A stretch of 64,000 nt of DNA. Source: DRKI01 sp011051875. Lineage in GTDB: Bacteria > Desulfobacterota > Desulfobulbia > Desulfobulbales > Desulfobulbaceae. This document shows positions 34,254 to 42,924 of this stretch, piece by piece. The position numbers and the translations under genes are program-made. The notes below the pieces were generated by a model, which was not told where the DNA came from, did not search any database, and saw only the letters and a list, made by a program, of their open reading frames with translations. Every line of letters begins with the position of its first letter. The first letter of the stretch is position 1. The stretch lies in the NCBI GenBank assembly GCA_026990385.1, contig JALXDL010000031.1, positions 1 to 64,000 on the forward strand, read 5' to 3'.

Positions 34254-35300
34254 TTATTTCAGGGACCGGGACTGTCGAAGGGCACACTGGCTGTTTCGTC
34301 TGCGCCGCAGGAACAGAACCGGCGGACCGCAGAGCATGGTCAGCAGAACCAGCACTTGCAGGAAGGGATACTGCAGGATGGCGGCAAGGCCGACCAGCGG
34401 GTAGAGGACAACCCGTGTCATCGCCCGCAGCATGGGGTGACGGGCGATATAGTCGGCCAGGGGCGGGGAGTACCGGTAATACTGCCTGACAAAGAAGGTC
34501 CCTGCAGGATTGTCCAGCAGGAAGCGGTCCCGGAACCTGCGCAGCAGAACCACCTGCGGCTCGAGCAGGGAGCCATAGGCGGCTGTGGCGATGAAGCAGC
34601 CGCCCCCGCCGCCGCCGGAGTCTCCAGAGGTCGCGGCGGAGCCGGACTTGGGCGTGATGCCCGCCACGGGGACCTGGTTGTACCATGCCTGGGCGATGGC
34701 CAGCATGCCGTCGTAGTTGGGATGGAGGCCGTCCCAGCTCCATGCGGCCCAGCTGTCGGCGACCGCGCTGTAGAGATCCACCAGGGTGATATTCTTCTGG
34801 CCGGCCAGGGCCACGATCTGCGGGTTGATGGTATCCCTGATGAGGGGGGTGTTGCCGTATTTCTCTTCCGGGGTCATGGTGGCCACCAGCGGCACCACGC
34901 CCTTGGCCTTGCATTTGTCGATCATGATACCCAGGTTCTGGACAAGGGTCTGGGGGCTGATACCGGCGATGACGTCATTTGCTCCTTCCAGGAGCAGGAG
35001 AAAGTCGGCCGGTCGCCGACCCAGGACCGAGGAGATCCGGCTGACGCCGGCTGACGTCCGTTCACCGTGCAACCCCTCGTTGTAGACATGGACGCCAAGG
35101 CCATTGTTGTCATACAGCTGCTGCAGGACCATGGGATAGCCGCCATGATCGCTGCCGGCCGGATCAATGCTGCCCTGGGTGATGGAATCGCCAAAGGCGA
35201 TGATATCCTCGGCATGCGCAGGGCAGACCGCCAGGAGAAGGGTGAGCATGAGAATGACAGGAAGGGCATGGCCGGCGGAAGTGTCTCGTGGGCTCAGCAT
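34254..35300 (-). CDS. Secreted SGNH/GDSL hydrolase with CFI-box C-terminal region
   Basis: 348 residues. Signal peptide (LPVILMLTLLLAVCPAHA), then an SGNH hydrolase domain with AFGDSITQG (catalytic Ser), NEGLHGERT, EGANDV and the catalytic Asp/His in DGLHPNYDG. A poly-Gly linker leads to CFIATAAYGS, a short C-terminal module with a final membrane segment (about 305-330) and a basic tail, as in CFI-box-CTERM proteins. It probably de-acylates an envelope or extracellular ester and stays membrane-attached. A tandem paralogue lies just upstream. Confidence 0.85.
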   Translation of the reverse strand: MLSPRDTSAGHALPVILMLTLLLAVCPAHAEDIIAFGDSITQGSIDPAGSDHGGYPMVLQQLYDNNGLGVHVYNEGLHGERTSAGVSRISSVLGRRPADFLLLLEGANDVIAGISPQTLVQNLGIMIDKCKAKGVVPLVATMTPEEKYGNTPLIRDTINPQIVALAGQKNITLVDLYSAVADSWAAWSWDGLHPNYDGMLAIAQAWYNQVPVAGITPKSGSAATSGDSGGGGGGCFIATAAYGSLLEPQVVLLRRFRDRFLLDNPAGTFFVRQYYRYSPPLADYIARHPMLRAMTRVVLYPLVGLAAILQYPFLQVLVLLTMLCGPPVLFLRRRRNSQCALRQSRSLK

Positions 35301-35360
35301 GGCATGATTGTCTGCATGTGGTTGATGGGATGGAACCTGGCGTCTTGCCCGTGGTGCATC

Positions 35361-36086
35361 TTATTGCAGCAGGAGCAGGAGAGAACCGGTGATGGCGGGT
35401 CGCGGCGGCATGACACTGTACCAGGTGCTGGATATGCGCTGGTCTCCTGCATAATTCGGATGCAGTCCTTCACAGGTCAGGTACTGCCAGTCCTGGTCCG
35501 TCGCATTGCACTGGTCGGCCAGGACGACGTTCTCCTCGCTGGCAAGTGCGCGGATGGCGTTGTTGTAGGCACCGATGATACCGGTGTTGCAGTCACTCAT
35601 GTTGTACTTGTAGTCCGGCGTGATGGTGGCGAGCACGGGTATCACCCCGGCATCCTTGCTTTTCTGGATCATGAAGCGCAGGTTGTCGCGGGTGGTGGAC
35701 CAGGAGACACCATGGATGGCGTCATTGGCGCCCTCCATGATCAAGATGATCCGTCCCCGCCGGCCGTTGTACTGGGTCTGCGGCGGACATTGGTTGTTGA
35801 GAGAATAGTCGGGACTCTCGGCAAGAAAGATGTCGATACGGCCGACCCCCTGGGAGGTCAGCTCACCGCCCAGACCACCGTTGATGATGTCCACCGGCCG
35901 GCCGGCCGCATCCATCATGGAGTCGAGCACCTCGAAGTAGCCGTGACAGACACCGCGGCAGAGCCCTTCGGTGATGGAGTCGCCAAAGGCGGTGATCAGT
36001 TCTGCCGCGCTCACGGGCCAGGCCGCGAGCAGCACCAGCAATATCCACGTGCAAGCAACACAGGGTCGAAAGAGTGATCGGTCCAT
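35361..36086 (-). CDS. Secreted SGNH/GDSL hydrolase, paralogue without C-terminal module
   Basis: 241 residues from ATG 36086. Signal peptide up to about residue 28 (WILLVLLAAWPVSAA), then AFGDSITEG, NGGLGGELT, EGANDAIHG and EGLHPNYAG supplying the Ser, Gly, Asn and Asp/His blocks. It aligns throughout with the neighbouring hydrolase (ATMTPEEKYGNT against ATITPDYKYNMS) but ends where the other continues into its CFI-box tail. Several extra Cys residues (CRGVC, NQC, SDC, QC, TC) suggest disulfides. Likely an extracellular esterase; substrate unknown. Confidence 0.85.
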   Translation of the reverse strand: MDRSLFRPCVACTWILLVLLAAWPVSAAELITAFGDSITEGLCRGVCHGYFEVLDSMMDAAGRPVDIINGGLGGELTSQGVGRIDIFLAESPDYSLNNQCPPQTQYNGRRGRIILIMEGANDAIHGVSWSTTRDNLRFMIQKSKDAGVIPVLATITPDYKYNMSDCNTGIIGAYNNAIRALASEENVVLADQCNATDQDWQYLTCEGLHPNYAGDQRISSTWYSVMPPRPAITGSLLLLLQ

Positions 36087-36132
36087 TGGTATCACACTGG
36101 CAAGATTGGTTCCGGGGCCGGCAGCAACCGGA

Positions 36133-36900
36133 TCAGCGGGAGAGGACGGCCGGCGCACCCACCGGTCGGACATCCTCGGGAAGCCTGGCCCTGAACTCCT
36201 TGAGTTTCTGTACCATTTTTTCCCGTATCCGGCGCCGGGCAGGAGATTCCGGTTTCGGGGCAGCCCATTTCTTCCCTGTCCATACGCTGCTCACGTACAC
36301 GTATTTGTCACCATCATACCGTTGCCATGTCACCGTCGGTCTGCCGTGATCCATGGTGATCTCCGGCAGGATGTCCGGCACATCGTTGGCCGGATGGATG
36401 CGCACCGGTTTCTGCCAGGTTCTGCCGTCCCAGCGGCTGACATAGATATCGTCGTTTTTGCCGTTGTATCCCGCCCAGGCAATCCACGGCCTGCCGTGGG
36501 AACCGATGGTGATGGAGGGCGCGATACTCGATTCCAGGCCGGTCTCGATTTCCCTGGGAAAGCTCCATCCTCCTTTGTTTTTCCTCGAAAAAAACAGCTT
36601 GTTGTGCTGCCCGTCGAGCCCTGTCCAGACCAGCCATACCTCTCCCCGGTCGGTCACGGCCAGCTTGGGATGCATGTTGTTGTACTGGTCGTTGGTGATC
36701 TGAACCGTTTCCCCCCACCTGGAATCACGTCGGGCCTTGAAATAGATTTCGAACCGCTGGCCGTCAAATTCCGACCATGCAAGATCGGTGGCACCAGTGC
36801 CGTCGCTCCCGGCAGAGACGGAGCAGGCCAGGAAAAACCATGCCAGGAGCATCACCGTTGCCGTGACGGTTCCGGAAGGGAGGTGCTGCAAGTGTTTCAT
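36133..36900 (-). CDS. Secreted BNR/sialidase-like beta-propeller protein
   Basis: 255 residues. N-terminal signal peptide (TATVMLLAWFFLACSVSA), then four or so repeated strands with W-x-x-(F/Y)-x-G and (P)x(I/L)A/T-x-x-(D/S)-x-G-x-x-W patterns (WSEFDGQRFEIYF, WTGLDGQHNKLFF, WAGYNGKNDDIYV, WQRYDGDKYVYVS), which resemble BNR/exo-sialidase repeats. The length fits a partial or small propeller. ATG 36900 fits a GGGG site nine bases upstream; ATG 36915 is too close to it. It leads a probable operon with the two SGNH hydrolases. Confidence 0.7.
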   Translation of the reverse strand: MKHLQHLPSGTVTATVMLLAWFFLACSVSAGSDGTGATDLAWSEFDGQRFEIYFKARRDSRWGETVQITNDQYNNMHPKLAVTDRGEVWLVWTGLDGQHNKLFFSRKNKGGWSFPREIETGLESSIAPSITIGSHGRPWIAWAGYNGKNDDIYVSRWDGRTWQKPVRIHPANDVPDILPEITMDHGRPTVTWQRYDGDKYVYVSSVWTGKKWAAPKPESPARRRIREKMVQKLKEFRARLPEDVRPVGAPAVLSR

Positions 36901-37225
36901 GCTGTCATACCCCACCTGTAAAAAGAGTGGATAAAATATCGCAACAGGACTACTATTGACGACTTTATCCTGGTTTCCATACCGGATTCAGGGCTGTTCG
37001 TCAAGGAGTTGCTGCGGCCGGACCCGTTTGCCCCTTCTCTGGCCGGGACAGGGGCCCTGTTGTCCGCCATTCCGGCTTCTGCTGTTCAGGGCGCTTATAT
37101 CCGTGGTACCTGATTCCCGGTTCGCGGTCAAGGGGAAACAGGATTCATTGTCAGCCACGGTCCGGCCTGCCGGTTCAGCGGACGCCGGACCTGGTGGCCG
37201 CAGTGGTAATCTCGGCTCAATCTTC
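36901..37225. other. Divergent intergenic region (325 bases)
   Basis: Separates the - strand secreted-protein genes from the + strand GT-C gene and should hold promoters for both. TAAAAT at 36932-36937 and TTGACG at 36956-36961 look like isolated -10 and -35 elements, but neither has a convincing partner at 16-18 bases. An open frame runs from 36956 into the + strand gene, but its translation is low-complexity. No RNA gene or repeat was seen. Confidence 0.45.
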
Positions 37226-40054
37226 ATGACAAGAAAGCTTTTTTCCCGCCCATACCCGGTTGCCGGACAGGGAGGCGAGAGGGACCTGCCCCGCTTTCCG
37301 GCCCTGGTCCTGCTCCTGGTCCTGCTGGCCCTGTATGCCTTAATTTGCCTCTACGGTGCCTGGAAAGGATTCACCGGTGACTTTGACACCGGCACCGTGG
37401 AGCTGATGGCTGTCAACATCGCCCGCGGTGCGGATTTTCCCCTCTTCTGGTATGGTCTTCACTATGCCGGCGCCCTGGAGGCCTACGTGGCTGCCGCCAT
37501 GATCAGGCTGTTCGGATTCTCCGAACTGACCCTGACCCTGTCGCCGATCCTCTTCTCGCTGCTCTGGCTTGCGGGCACCTACCTTCTCTTCACCGAAATT
37601 CTCGGCCGCCGGGCAGGGCTGGTGGCCACCCTGGCAGCCGTCTTTTCTGGCTACTACGCCTGGTACTACAGTTATGCCCTGAGCGGCGGTTACTCTGTCA
37701 TCCTGGCCCTGGGGACCCTGATCCTCTGGCTGGGTGTCCGTGTCTGGACAGGAAATCCGGATCCGGCCCGGCTCCTGCCCCATGTCCTGGCCATCGGTCT
37801 GCTGTCAGCGCTGGCCATCTGGGTCCATTTCTTCATCCTGCCCTACCTGCTGGCCACCGCGGTCTGCCTCCTGGCTCACTGGATCCGTCGCCGTTTCGAC
37901 ATCAGGATACTTGCCCTCTACGCGGCCGGCGCCCTGCTGGCCACCTGCGGCCTGGTTCCCTTTCTGATCGCCAACAACGGCTCACTGTCAGGCAGCAGCA
38001 TCTCCAGCTTCGTTCCCAGCCTCCACCACCTGCGGCGCAGCCTGGATGTCCTTGTCCACCGTGATCTTGGTGCCTATCTTACCTGGAAAGGGGACCTGCC
38101 CTTTGATCCTGCCCGGATCCATACTCTCTACCTGGTCCTGTGCCTCTTTCTTGCCGGATGCACCCTGGTTGTTGTGGTGCGATGGCGGAACCGCCGCCCC
38201 CTGTTGCCTCTGCTGGCTCCGCTTCTCTATCTCCTCTTTTTTACAGCCATGTTTCTCCCCCACCGCATGGCAGTGATCCCGGCGCCCAGGTACCTGTTCG
38301 GTCCCTGGGCCATGCTGCTCTCCACCATGTGGGCCTATTCCTTCACATTGCTGTGCCGGCCCGGGGCAGCGGCCTGTCTGCCCAGGCTCCTTTTTGCCGG
38401 CCTGCTTCTCTTCTGGATCGGCTACAACGGCCTTGGCGATTATTTCTTTGCCCGTTCCATGGCCCGGGTCAAGCAGCAGCGGCTGCGGGAGGCCGGGGCG
38501 ACCCTGGACATGGTGCGCGGCGCCGGCCTGAAGGCCGTTTTTCTGCTGGGCAACGAGAAGTATGGCTATGAAGGCCAGAAACTCAGCGCCCTGACCGGCA
38601 ACCGGATCCGGTTCGTCCACACCGGTCGGGAGCGGTACCAGAAAAATGCCCAGGCCGTGGAAATTGAACCTGCCTACGGTTTCATGTGCAGGGCCTGGGA
38701 CCGGGAAAGGGTGACCGCCGCCCTTGCACCCCTGCGGGTGGAGTATCAAAGCCGGATCGCGGACGGCTCCTTCCTGTCGTACGGCTTCCGTATCCGGGGC
38801 GGCCCGGGCCGGGAGATCGGGCCCGACGGGATAACCGTTCGCCTCGCCGGCCAGAGCAGGGGCGGTCCCGGCGATCTCCTGGACAGGGACATCTCCACCG
38901 CTGCGCAATGGCCTTCCGGGACAGCCGGGTCCGTGGAGATCGATCTCGGCCGCGAGCGCAGCGTGAGCGGGTTCTGGCTCTTTGCCCCCATGGGAAGGTC
39001 AGAGGGAACCATGCAGGGACTGCCGCGCAGCTACCAGGTGCAGGGAGCCGGGCCGGACAGGGTCTTCAGGCCGCTTCTCTCCTTTGCCTCCCGGGTCAAC
39101 GAGGCCTATGTCCAGGGCGGGCGGGTCTATGTGTCCGGCTACTTCGGCAGGGCCGAATGCCGCATCCGGCCCCGTTCTCTCCGCTACCTGAAGATCACCC
39201 CCGGCGGAGACAGCGAGGTACGCCTGGCCGAGATCGTCCTGTTTGAGGAGGCGGGCCTGCGGCCGGACATGAGCCGGGACGCGGTCCGGGTCGTCAGTCT
39301 GCTGCAGCGGGAGCAGGCCCGGTTCACCTTTGCCGACCGCTGGCTCAGCGCTCTCATCATCGAGGCCCTGGGAACACGGAGCGGCCGCCTTCCCGCCCTG
39401 CCGCGGTTCAATCCAAGGGCCGATGACCAGGACTACAGCCGCCTTGTTGTCCCGGGGCCCGGCCTGGTGCTGGTGTCGGCCGGGAGAGTGGCCGATGATT
39501 GTGAGCGTCAGCTCCTCAGGGTCTACGGGGCGCAGGCCATCCGCCGCCGCGTGGACCTGGGCGGCTATTCGCTCTTCTTCCTTGCCCGGGCCGCGAGAAA
39601 ACCGGGGCAGGGATTTCTTTACTGGAACGGCCATCTTCTCGTCCGGCTTCAGGATTTTCATGACCTTGCCAAGGTCAGGCTCGACGGCTCAGGTATCCCC
39701 TTCCTGGATCCCGGCCGCGGCAGGACCTCGGGATTCTACCATGACGGCTGGACCAATGGCCGGGGAGTCTTCCGGGATCTCGACCTGCGGCTGGCCGGGC
39801 CGGAACATATCCTGGTCTTGGTGACGGGCGGCAATACTCCCCATGGGGGCGATCCCCGGGCCCTGGGCCTGCAGGTGCAGGCAGACGGCCGGCGGCTGCG
39901 CTTTCTGCGGCGGCAGGGGAAAAGCTATCTTTTCGCCCTGCCGCAGGACCTGGAACAGATAGAAGAGCTGCAGATCACGAGCCGGACCTTTGTCCCCGGC
40001 ACCAGGGACAACCGTATTCTGGGCATGGATGTGGTCCGGGTCCTCTTTCTCTGA
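37226..40054 (+). CDS. GT-C-like integral membrane protein with discoidin-like domain
   Basis: 942 residues from ATG 37226. About ten membrane segments in the first ~430 residues, with GFTGDFDTGTVELMA as the acidic first loop and FPLFWYGLHYAG after it, typical of GT39/DUF-type GT-C enzymes. The large periplasmic part includes a discoidin (F5/8 type C)-like unit at about 540-670: DRDISTAAQWP, SVEIDLGRERSVSGFWL, SYQVQG and a closing LRYLKIT...AEIVLFEE. This could bind the glycan acceptor. No strong ribosome site is seen, so the start is uncertain. Confidence 0.7.
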   Translation: MTRKLFSRPYPVAGQGGERDLPRFPALVLLLVLLALYALICLYGAWKGFTGDFDTGTVELMAVNIARGADFPLFWYGLHYAGALEAYVAAAMIRLFGFSELTLTLSPILFSLLWLAGTYLLFTEILGRRAGLVATLAAVFSGYYAWYYSYALSGGYSVILALGTLILWLGVRVWTGNPDPARLLPHVLAIGLLSALAIWVHFFILPYLLATAVCLLAHWIRRRFDIRILALYAAGALLATCGLVPFLIANNGSLSGSSISSFVPSLHHLRRSLDVLVHRDLGAYLTWKGDLPFDPARIHTLYLVLCLFLAGCTLVVVVRWRNRRPLLPLLAPLLYLLFFTAMFLPHRMAVIPAPRYLFGPWAMLLSTMWAYSFTLLCRPGAAACLPRLLFAGLLLFWIGYNGLGDYFFARSMARVKQQRLREAGATLDMVRGAGLKAVFLLGNEKYGYEGQKLSALTGNRIRFVHTGRERYQKNAQAVEIEPAYGFMCRAWDRERVTAALAPLRVEYQSRIADGSFLSYGFRIRGGPGREIGPDGITVRLAGQSRGGPGDLLDRDISTAAQWPSGTAGSVEIDLGRERSVSGFWLFAPMGRSEGTMQGLPRSYQVQGAGPDRVFRPLLSFASRVNEAYVQGGRVYVSGYFGRAECRIRPRSLRYLKITPGGDSEVRLAEIVLFEEAGLRPDMSRDAVRVVSLLQREQARFTFADRWLSALIIEALGTRSGRLPALPRFNPRADDQDYSRLVVPGPGLVLVSAGRVADDCERQLLRVYGAQAIRRRVDLGGYSLFFLARAARKPGQGFLYWNGHLLVRLQDFHDLAKVRLDGSGIPFLDPGRGRTSGFYHDGWTNGRGVFRDLDLRLAGPEHILVLVTGGNTPHGGDPRALGLQVQADGRRLRFLRRQGKSYLFALPQDLEQIEELQITSRTFVPGTRDNRILGMDVVRVLFL

Positions 40055-40279
40055 GTCCAGGCTGAAATCCAGGTGTTTCCTGAATAGCGCGTTTCACCCG
40101 GCTGGAAATGAAAATCGCTCAATTTATGTGTTTCATAATTCTGCAGAGTTTTGTAAAAGGATCCTGCATTTCCCGCGTCAGTGGGTGCGGCCGTGATTCC
40201 GGAACCCGGAGAGTGCCGCCCCGGGCCGGAGCAGGAACGGCCCTGTCCTCCCGGTCGCCCTCCTTGCCGAGTTGATACC
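40055..40279 (+). other. AT-richer intergenic stretch before UbiA gene (225 bases)
   Basis: No gene seen. Bases 40081-40170 are AT-rich for this window and probably hold the promoter of the UbiA operon, but I find no clear -35/-10 pair and no terminator with a T-run. Confidence 0.35.
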
Positions 40280-41221
40280 ATGTTGCAGAAGATTCGCCCC
40301 TATATTCAGATCGCCCGTTTCGACCACTGGTTCAAGAACGTCTTCATGATCCCGGGCGTGGTCGTTGCGCTCTATGCCAGGCCCGATCTCCTTTCCCCGG
40401 CTACGCTCTGGCACGTCCTGGTCGCCCTGCTGGCTGCCGGCATGGTGGCTTCGAGCAACTACGTGCTCAACGAGCTTCTCGATGCCCGCTTCGATGCCTT
40501 GCATCCGGTCAAGAAGCACCGGCCCATTCCCTCGGGCCTGGTGAGCAGACCGGTGGCCCTTGTCCAGTGGATCGTGTTCGGACTCATCGGCCTGGCCATC
40601 GCCCTCACCCTGGGACGAGCCTTTTTCATCGTTGCCCTGACGCTCTGGATCATGGGCTGCGTGTACAACATCCCGCCGGTCCGCTCCAAGGACAAGCCCT
40701 ATTTCGACGTGCTCAGCGAATCGGTCAACAATCCGCTCCGGCTGCTGCTGGGCTGGTACGCCACCGGCATCACCGTGCTGCCGCCTGTCTCCCTGGTCCT
40801 GGCCTACTGGATGGTGGGCGCCTTTTTCATGGCCGTGAAACGGTTCGCCGAGTACCGGCGCATCAACGATCCGGCCATCTCGGCCCGATACCGCCAGTCC
40901 TTTGCCCACTACAACGAGGAGCGCCTCCTGACCTCCATCATCTACTATGCGGTGGCCTTTGGCCTGTTCTTCGGTATCTTCCTGATCCGCTACCGGATGG
41001 AGCTGATCCTCTCCATCCCGCTGATTGCCGGTTTCATCGCCTGGTACATCCATCTCGGCTTCCTGGAGAACAGTCCCACCCAGTACCCGGAGCATCTCTA
41101 CCGGCAGCGCGGGTTCCTGCTCTACTGCATCTTCTGCGGCACGGTTCTGCTGGCCCTGCTTTTCATCCCCGTGCCCATGCTGCACGAGCTGTTCCGGCCC
41201 ACCATCACCGCCACCTACTGA
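40280..41221 (+). CDS. UbiA-family prenyltransferase (polyprenyl-phosphate phosphoribosyltransferase type)
   Basis: 313 residues from ATG 40280, about eight to nine membrane segments. The first Asp-rich motif NELLDARFDALHPVKKHRPIPSG matches the NDxxDxxxDxxHPxKxxRPI form seen in decaprenyl-phosphate phosphoribosyltransferases (mycobacterial Rv3806c group) rather than in quinone or heme enzymes. It probably joins PRPP and polyprenyl phosphate. A HAD phosphatase follows within six bases and would remove the 5-phosphate. Together they would give polyprenyl-phosphate ribose, a donor for GT-C enzymes. The upstream in-frame extension lacks family residues. Confidence 0.82.
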   Translation: MLQKIRPYIQIARFDHWFKNVFMIPGVVVALYARPDLLSPATLWHVLVALLAAGMVASSNYVLNELLDARFDALHPVKKHRPIPSGLVSRPVALVQWIVFGLIGLAIALTLGRAFFIVALTLWIMGCVYNIPPVRSKDKPYFDVLSESVNNPLRLLLGWYATGITVLPPVSLVLAYWMVGAFFMAVKRFAEYRRINDPAISARYRQSFAHYNEERLLTSIIYYAVAFGLFFGIFLIRYRMELILSIPLIAGFIAWYIHLGFLENSPTQYPEHLYRQRGFLLYCIFCGTVLLALLFIPVPMLHELFRPTITATY

Positions 41222-41227
41222 GCTGCC

Positions 41228-41815
41228 ATGGACCTGGCCCTGTTTGACTTTGACGGTACCATCAGTGATCGGGACAGCTTTCTTCTCTTTGTCCGCCGTG
41301 TTGCAGGACCGGCCCGTTTCACCGCCGGCATGGCCATGCTCTCGCCCCGGATCATCGCCTTCCTCCTGGGCCGGCATTCCAACCAGGCGTTGAAGGAGGA
41401 GGTGCTGACCCGCTTCTTCCGCCACTGGCCCGTGCAGCGGTTCCAGGAGCAGGCCGAAGAGTTCTGCCGGGAGCATATTCCCGCCATCCTCAGGCCCGGG
41501 GCAGTGGAGCGGATCCGGTGGCATCGCGGGCGGGGTGACCGGATCGCGGTCGTCTCCGCCACCCCGGAGCTGATACTGGCACCCTGGTGCCGCGGCAACG
41601 GCCTGGAGCTGCTGGCGACCCGGCTGGAGGTAGCCGATGGCCGCCTCACCGGCCGGATCGAGGGCAGGAACTGTCGCGACCGGGAAAAGGTGACCCGGAT
41701 CCGGGCCCGGTACCATCTCGAGGAGTTCGACCAGGTCCATGCCTACGGTGACACCGAGGGCGACAGACCCATGCTGGCCTTGGCCCACCGGCCCAGTTTC
41801 CGGCCCTTCCGCTGA
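41228..41815 (+). CDS. HAD-superfamily phosphatase (HAD-IB, SerB-like)
   Basis: 195 residues. Motif I DFDGTISDRD gives the nucleophile Asp and the general acid Asp; motif II is VVSATPE; motif III lysine lies in RDREKVTRI; motif IV is GDTEGDRPML. Helical cap between motifs I and II, as in SerB-like enzymes. Paired with the UbiA gene, it most likely dephosphorylates polyprenyl-phosphoryl-5-phosphoribose. In other bacteria HAD and UbiA domains are fused, which supports the functional link (family knowledge). Confidence 0.85.
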   Translation: MDLALFDFDGTISDRDSFLLFVRRVAGPARFTAGMAMLSPRIIAFLLGRHSNQALKEEVLTRFFRHWPVQRFQEQAEEFCREHIPAILRPGAVERIRWHRGRGDRIAVVSATPELILAPWCRGNGLELLATRLEVADGRLTGRIEGRNCRDREKVTRIRARYHLEEFDQVHAYGDTEGDRPMLALAHRPSFRPFR

Positions 41816-41882
41816 ACCGGAGGTGCCGGGAAACGCCGGTTTGCCCGGCGGCAACCCGGAGCAGGGACCCCCTGACAGTACA

Positions 41883-42908
41883 ATGAAAAAGTTTTCACTT
41901 GTCCTTTTCATGGCATGGATCCTTTTTGCCGGCGCCGGCTGCAGTGACAGCGGCGGGGAGCAGGGCGCAGGCCCCCTGGCCGGCCGCCACTTCCGGCTGG
42001 TCTGGGTCCAGGATGCCGGAGACAACCGGGATGTCTTCTGCCAGGGGCAGCGGCTGCGCCTCATGGTCCTGGACTCCCGGCGGCCGGACAGGGAACGGCA
42101 GCTCGTGGACGGGATCGGTAATTTCGGCAAGCCGCTGCTCAGCGGGGACGGCAGCCTGGTGGTCTATTCGGTGCGCGATGCCGGTGGCCGCTCCTCGGTC
42201 TGGCAGGTGACCTGGGATGGTGGTGACCGGCGACGGATCGCCGACGGCAGGGCACTTGCCCTGTGGCGTGATCCGGCCTCCGGCCGGCAGTGGCTCTATT
42301 TTCAGGAAAATCCTGCCCCGGGCCGGCCCGCGGACAGCGGTGTGCTCTTCCGCCGTGCCCTGGACGGCAGGGGAGGGAAGGAACGGGTCTGGCCGGGCAA
42401 GAATATCCAGCTCAGCCAGGACAGTCTGCAGCTCGCGGCGGACGGCAGCCGGGCCGCGGGTCTCTTTCCCTGGCCCAGGGCCGGGGTGATCGGCATGGCC
42501 GACGGCCGGATCAGGATCTACGGCCGCGGCTGCTGGACCGCGCTTGCCCCGGACAACAGCTATCTTTTTTGGGTCTTCCAGGACAACCACCGCAGGCTGA
42601 GCATGGTGGAGACCGGAAGCGGCAGGCGATGGCAGGTGGATATCAGCGGTGCGCCCCTGATCGCCGGCCACGAGGTCTATCATCCCCGCTGGTCCAACAA
42701 TCGCCGCTATCTCGCGATCTCCGGGCCCTATACCATCATGCGCGGCGGCAATGCCATCCGCGGCGGCGGTGCGGGTATCGAGATCCTGATCGGGCGTTTC
42801 AACAGGGACCTGAGCGGGGTGGAGGCATGGCTGCAGGCGACCCACAACCAGCGGGCCGATTTCTTTCCCGACCTGTGGGTCGAACCACGGGCCATCCGGA
42901 ACCGGTAG
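41883..42908 (+). CDS. Propeller-like lipoprotein
   Basis: 341 residues. N-terminus KKFSLVLFMAWILFAGAGC followed by SDSGGE looks like a lipoprotein signal with Cys20 as the lipidated residue, although the lipobox GAGC is not ideal. The mature part has repeated blade-like strands (LSGDGSLVVYSVRD, WQVTWDGGDRRRI, LAPDNSYLFWV, NNRRYLAISGPY) like TolB/PD40 propellers. It starts 67 bases after the HAD gene and precedes a GT-C gene. It may be the separate-chain counterpart of the propeller fused to the flippase-like protein at 16674; that is inference. Confidence 0.65.
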   Translation: MKKFSLVLFMAWILFAGAGCSDSGGEQGAGPLAGRHFRLVWVQDAGDNRDVFCQGQRLRLMVLDSRRPDRERQLVDGIGNFGKPLLSGDGSLVVYSVRDAGGRSSVWQVTWDGGDRRRIADGRALALWRDPASGRQWLYFQENPAPGRPADSGVLFRRALDGRGGKERVWPGKNIQLSQDSLQLAADGSRAAGLFPWPRAGVIGMADGRIRIYGRGCWTALAPDNSYLFWVFQDNHRRLSMVETGSGRRWQVDISGAPLIAGHEVYHPRWSNNRRYLAISGPYTIMRGGNAIRGGGAGIEILIGRFNRDLSGVEAWLQATHNQRADFFPDLWVEPRAIRNR

Positions 42909-42924
42909 GACCGTTGGCTGCACG

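Noticed and set aside
32732..34489. Open frame of 585 codons on the + strand
   Set aside because: Antisense to a polytopic membrane protein; Gln/Gly/Glu-rich shadow.
34530..34640. Poly-Gly coding stretch as a possible repeat expansion
   Set aside because: It is a normal flexible linker between the SGNH domain and the CFI-box tail.
36956..37225. 90-codon N-terminal extension of the GT-C gene at 37226
   Set aside because: Cys/Arg/Pro-rich low-complexity translation before a normal N-terminus and first membrane helix.
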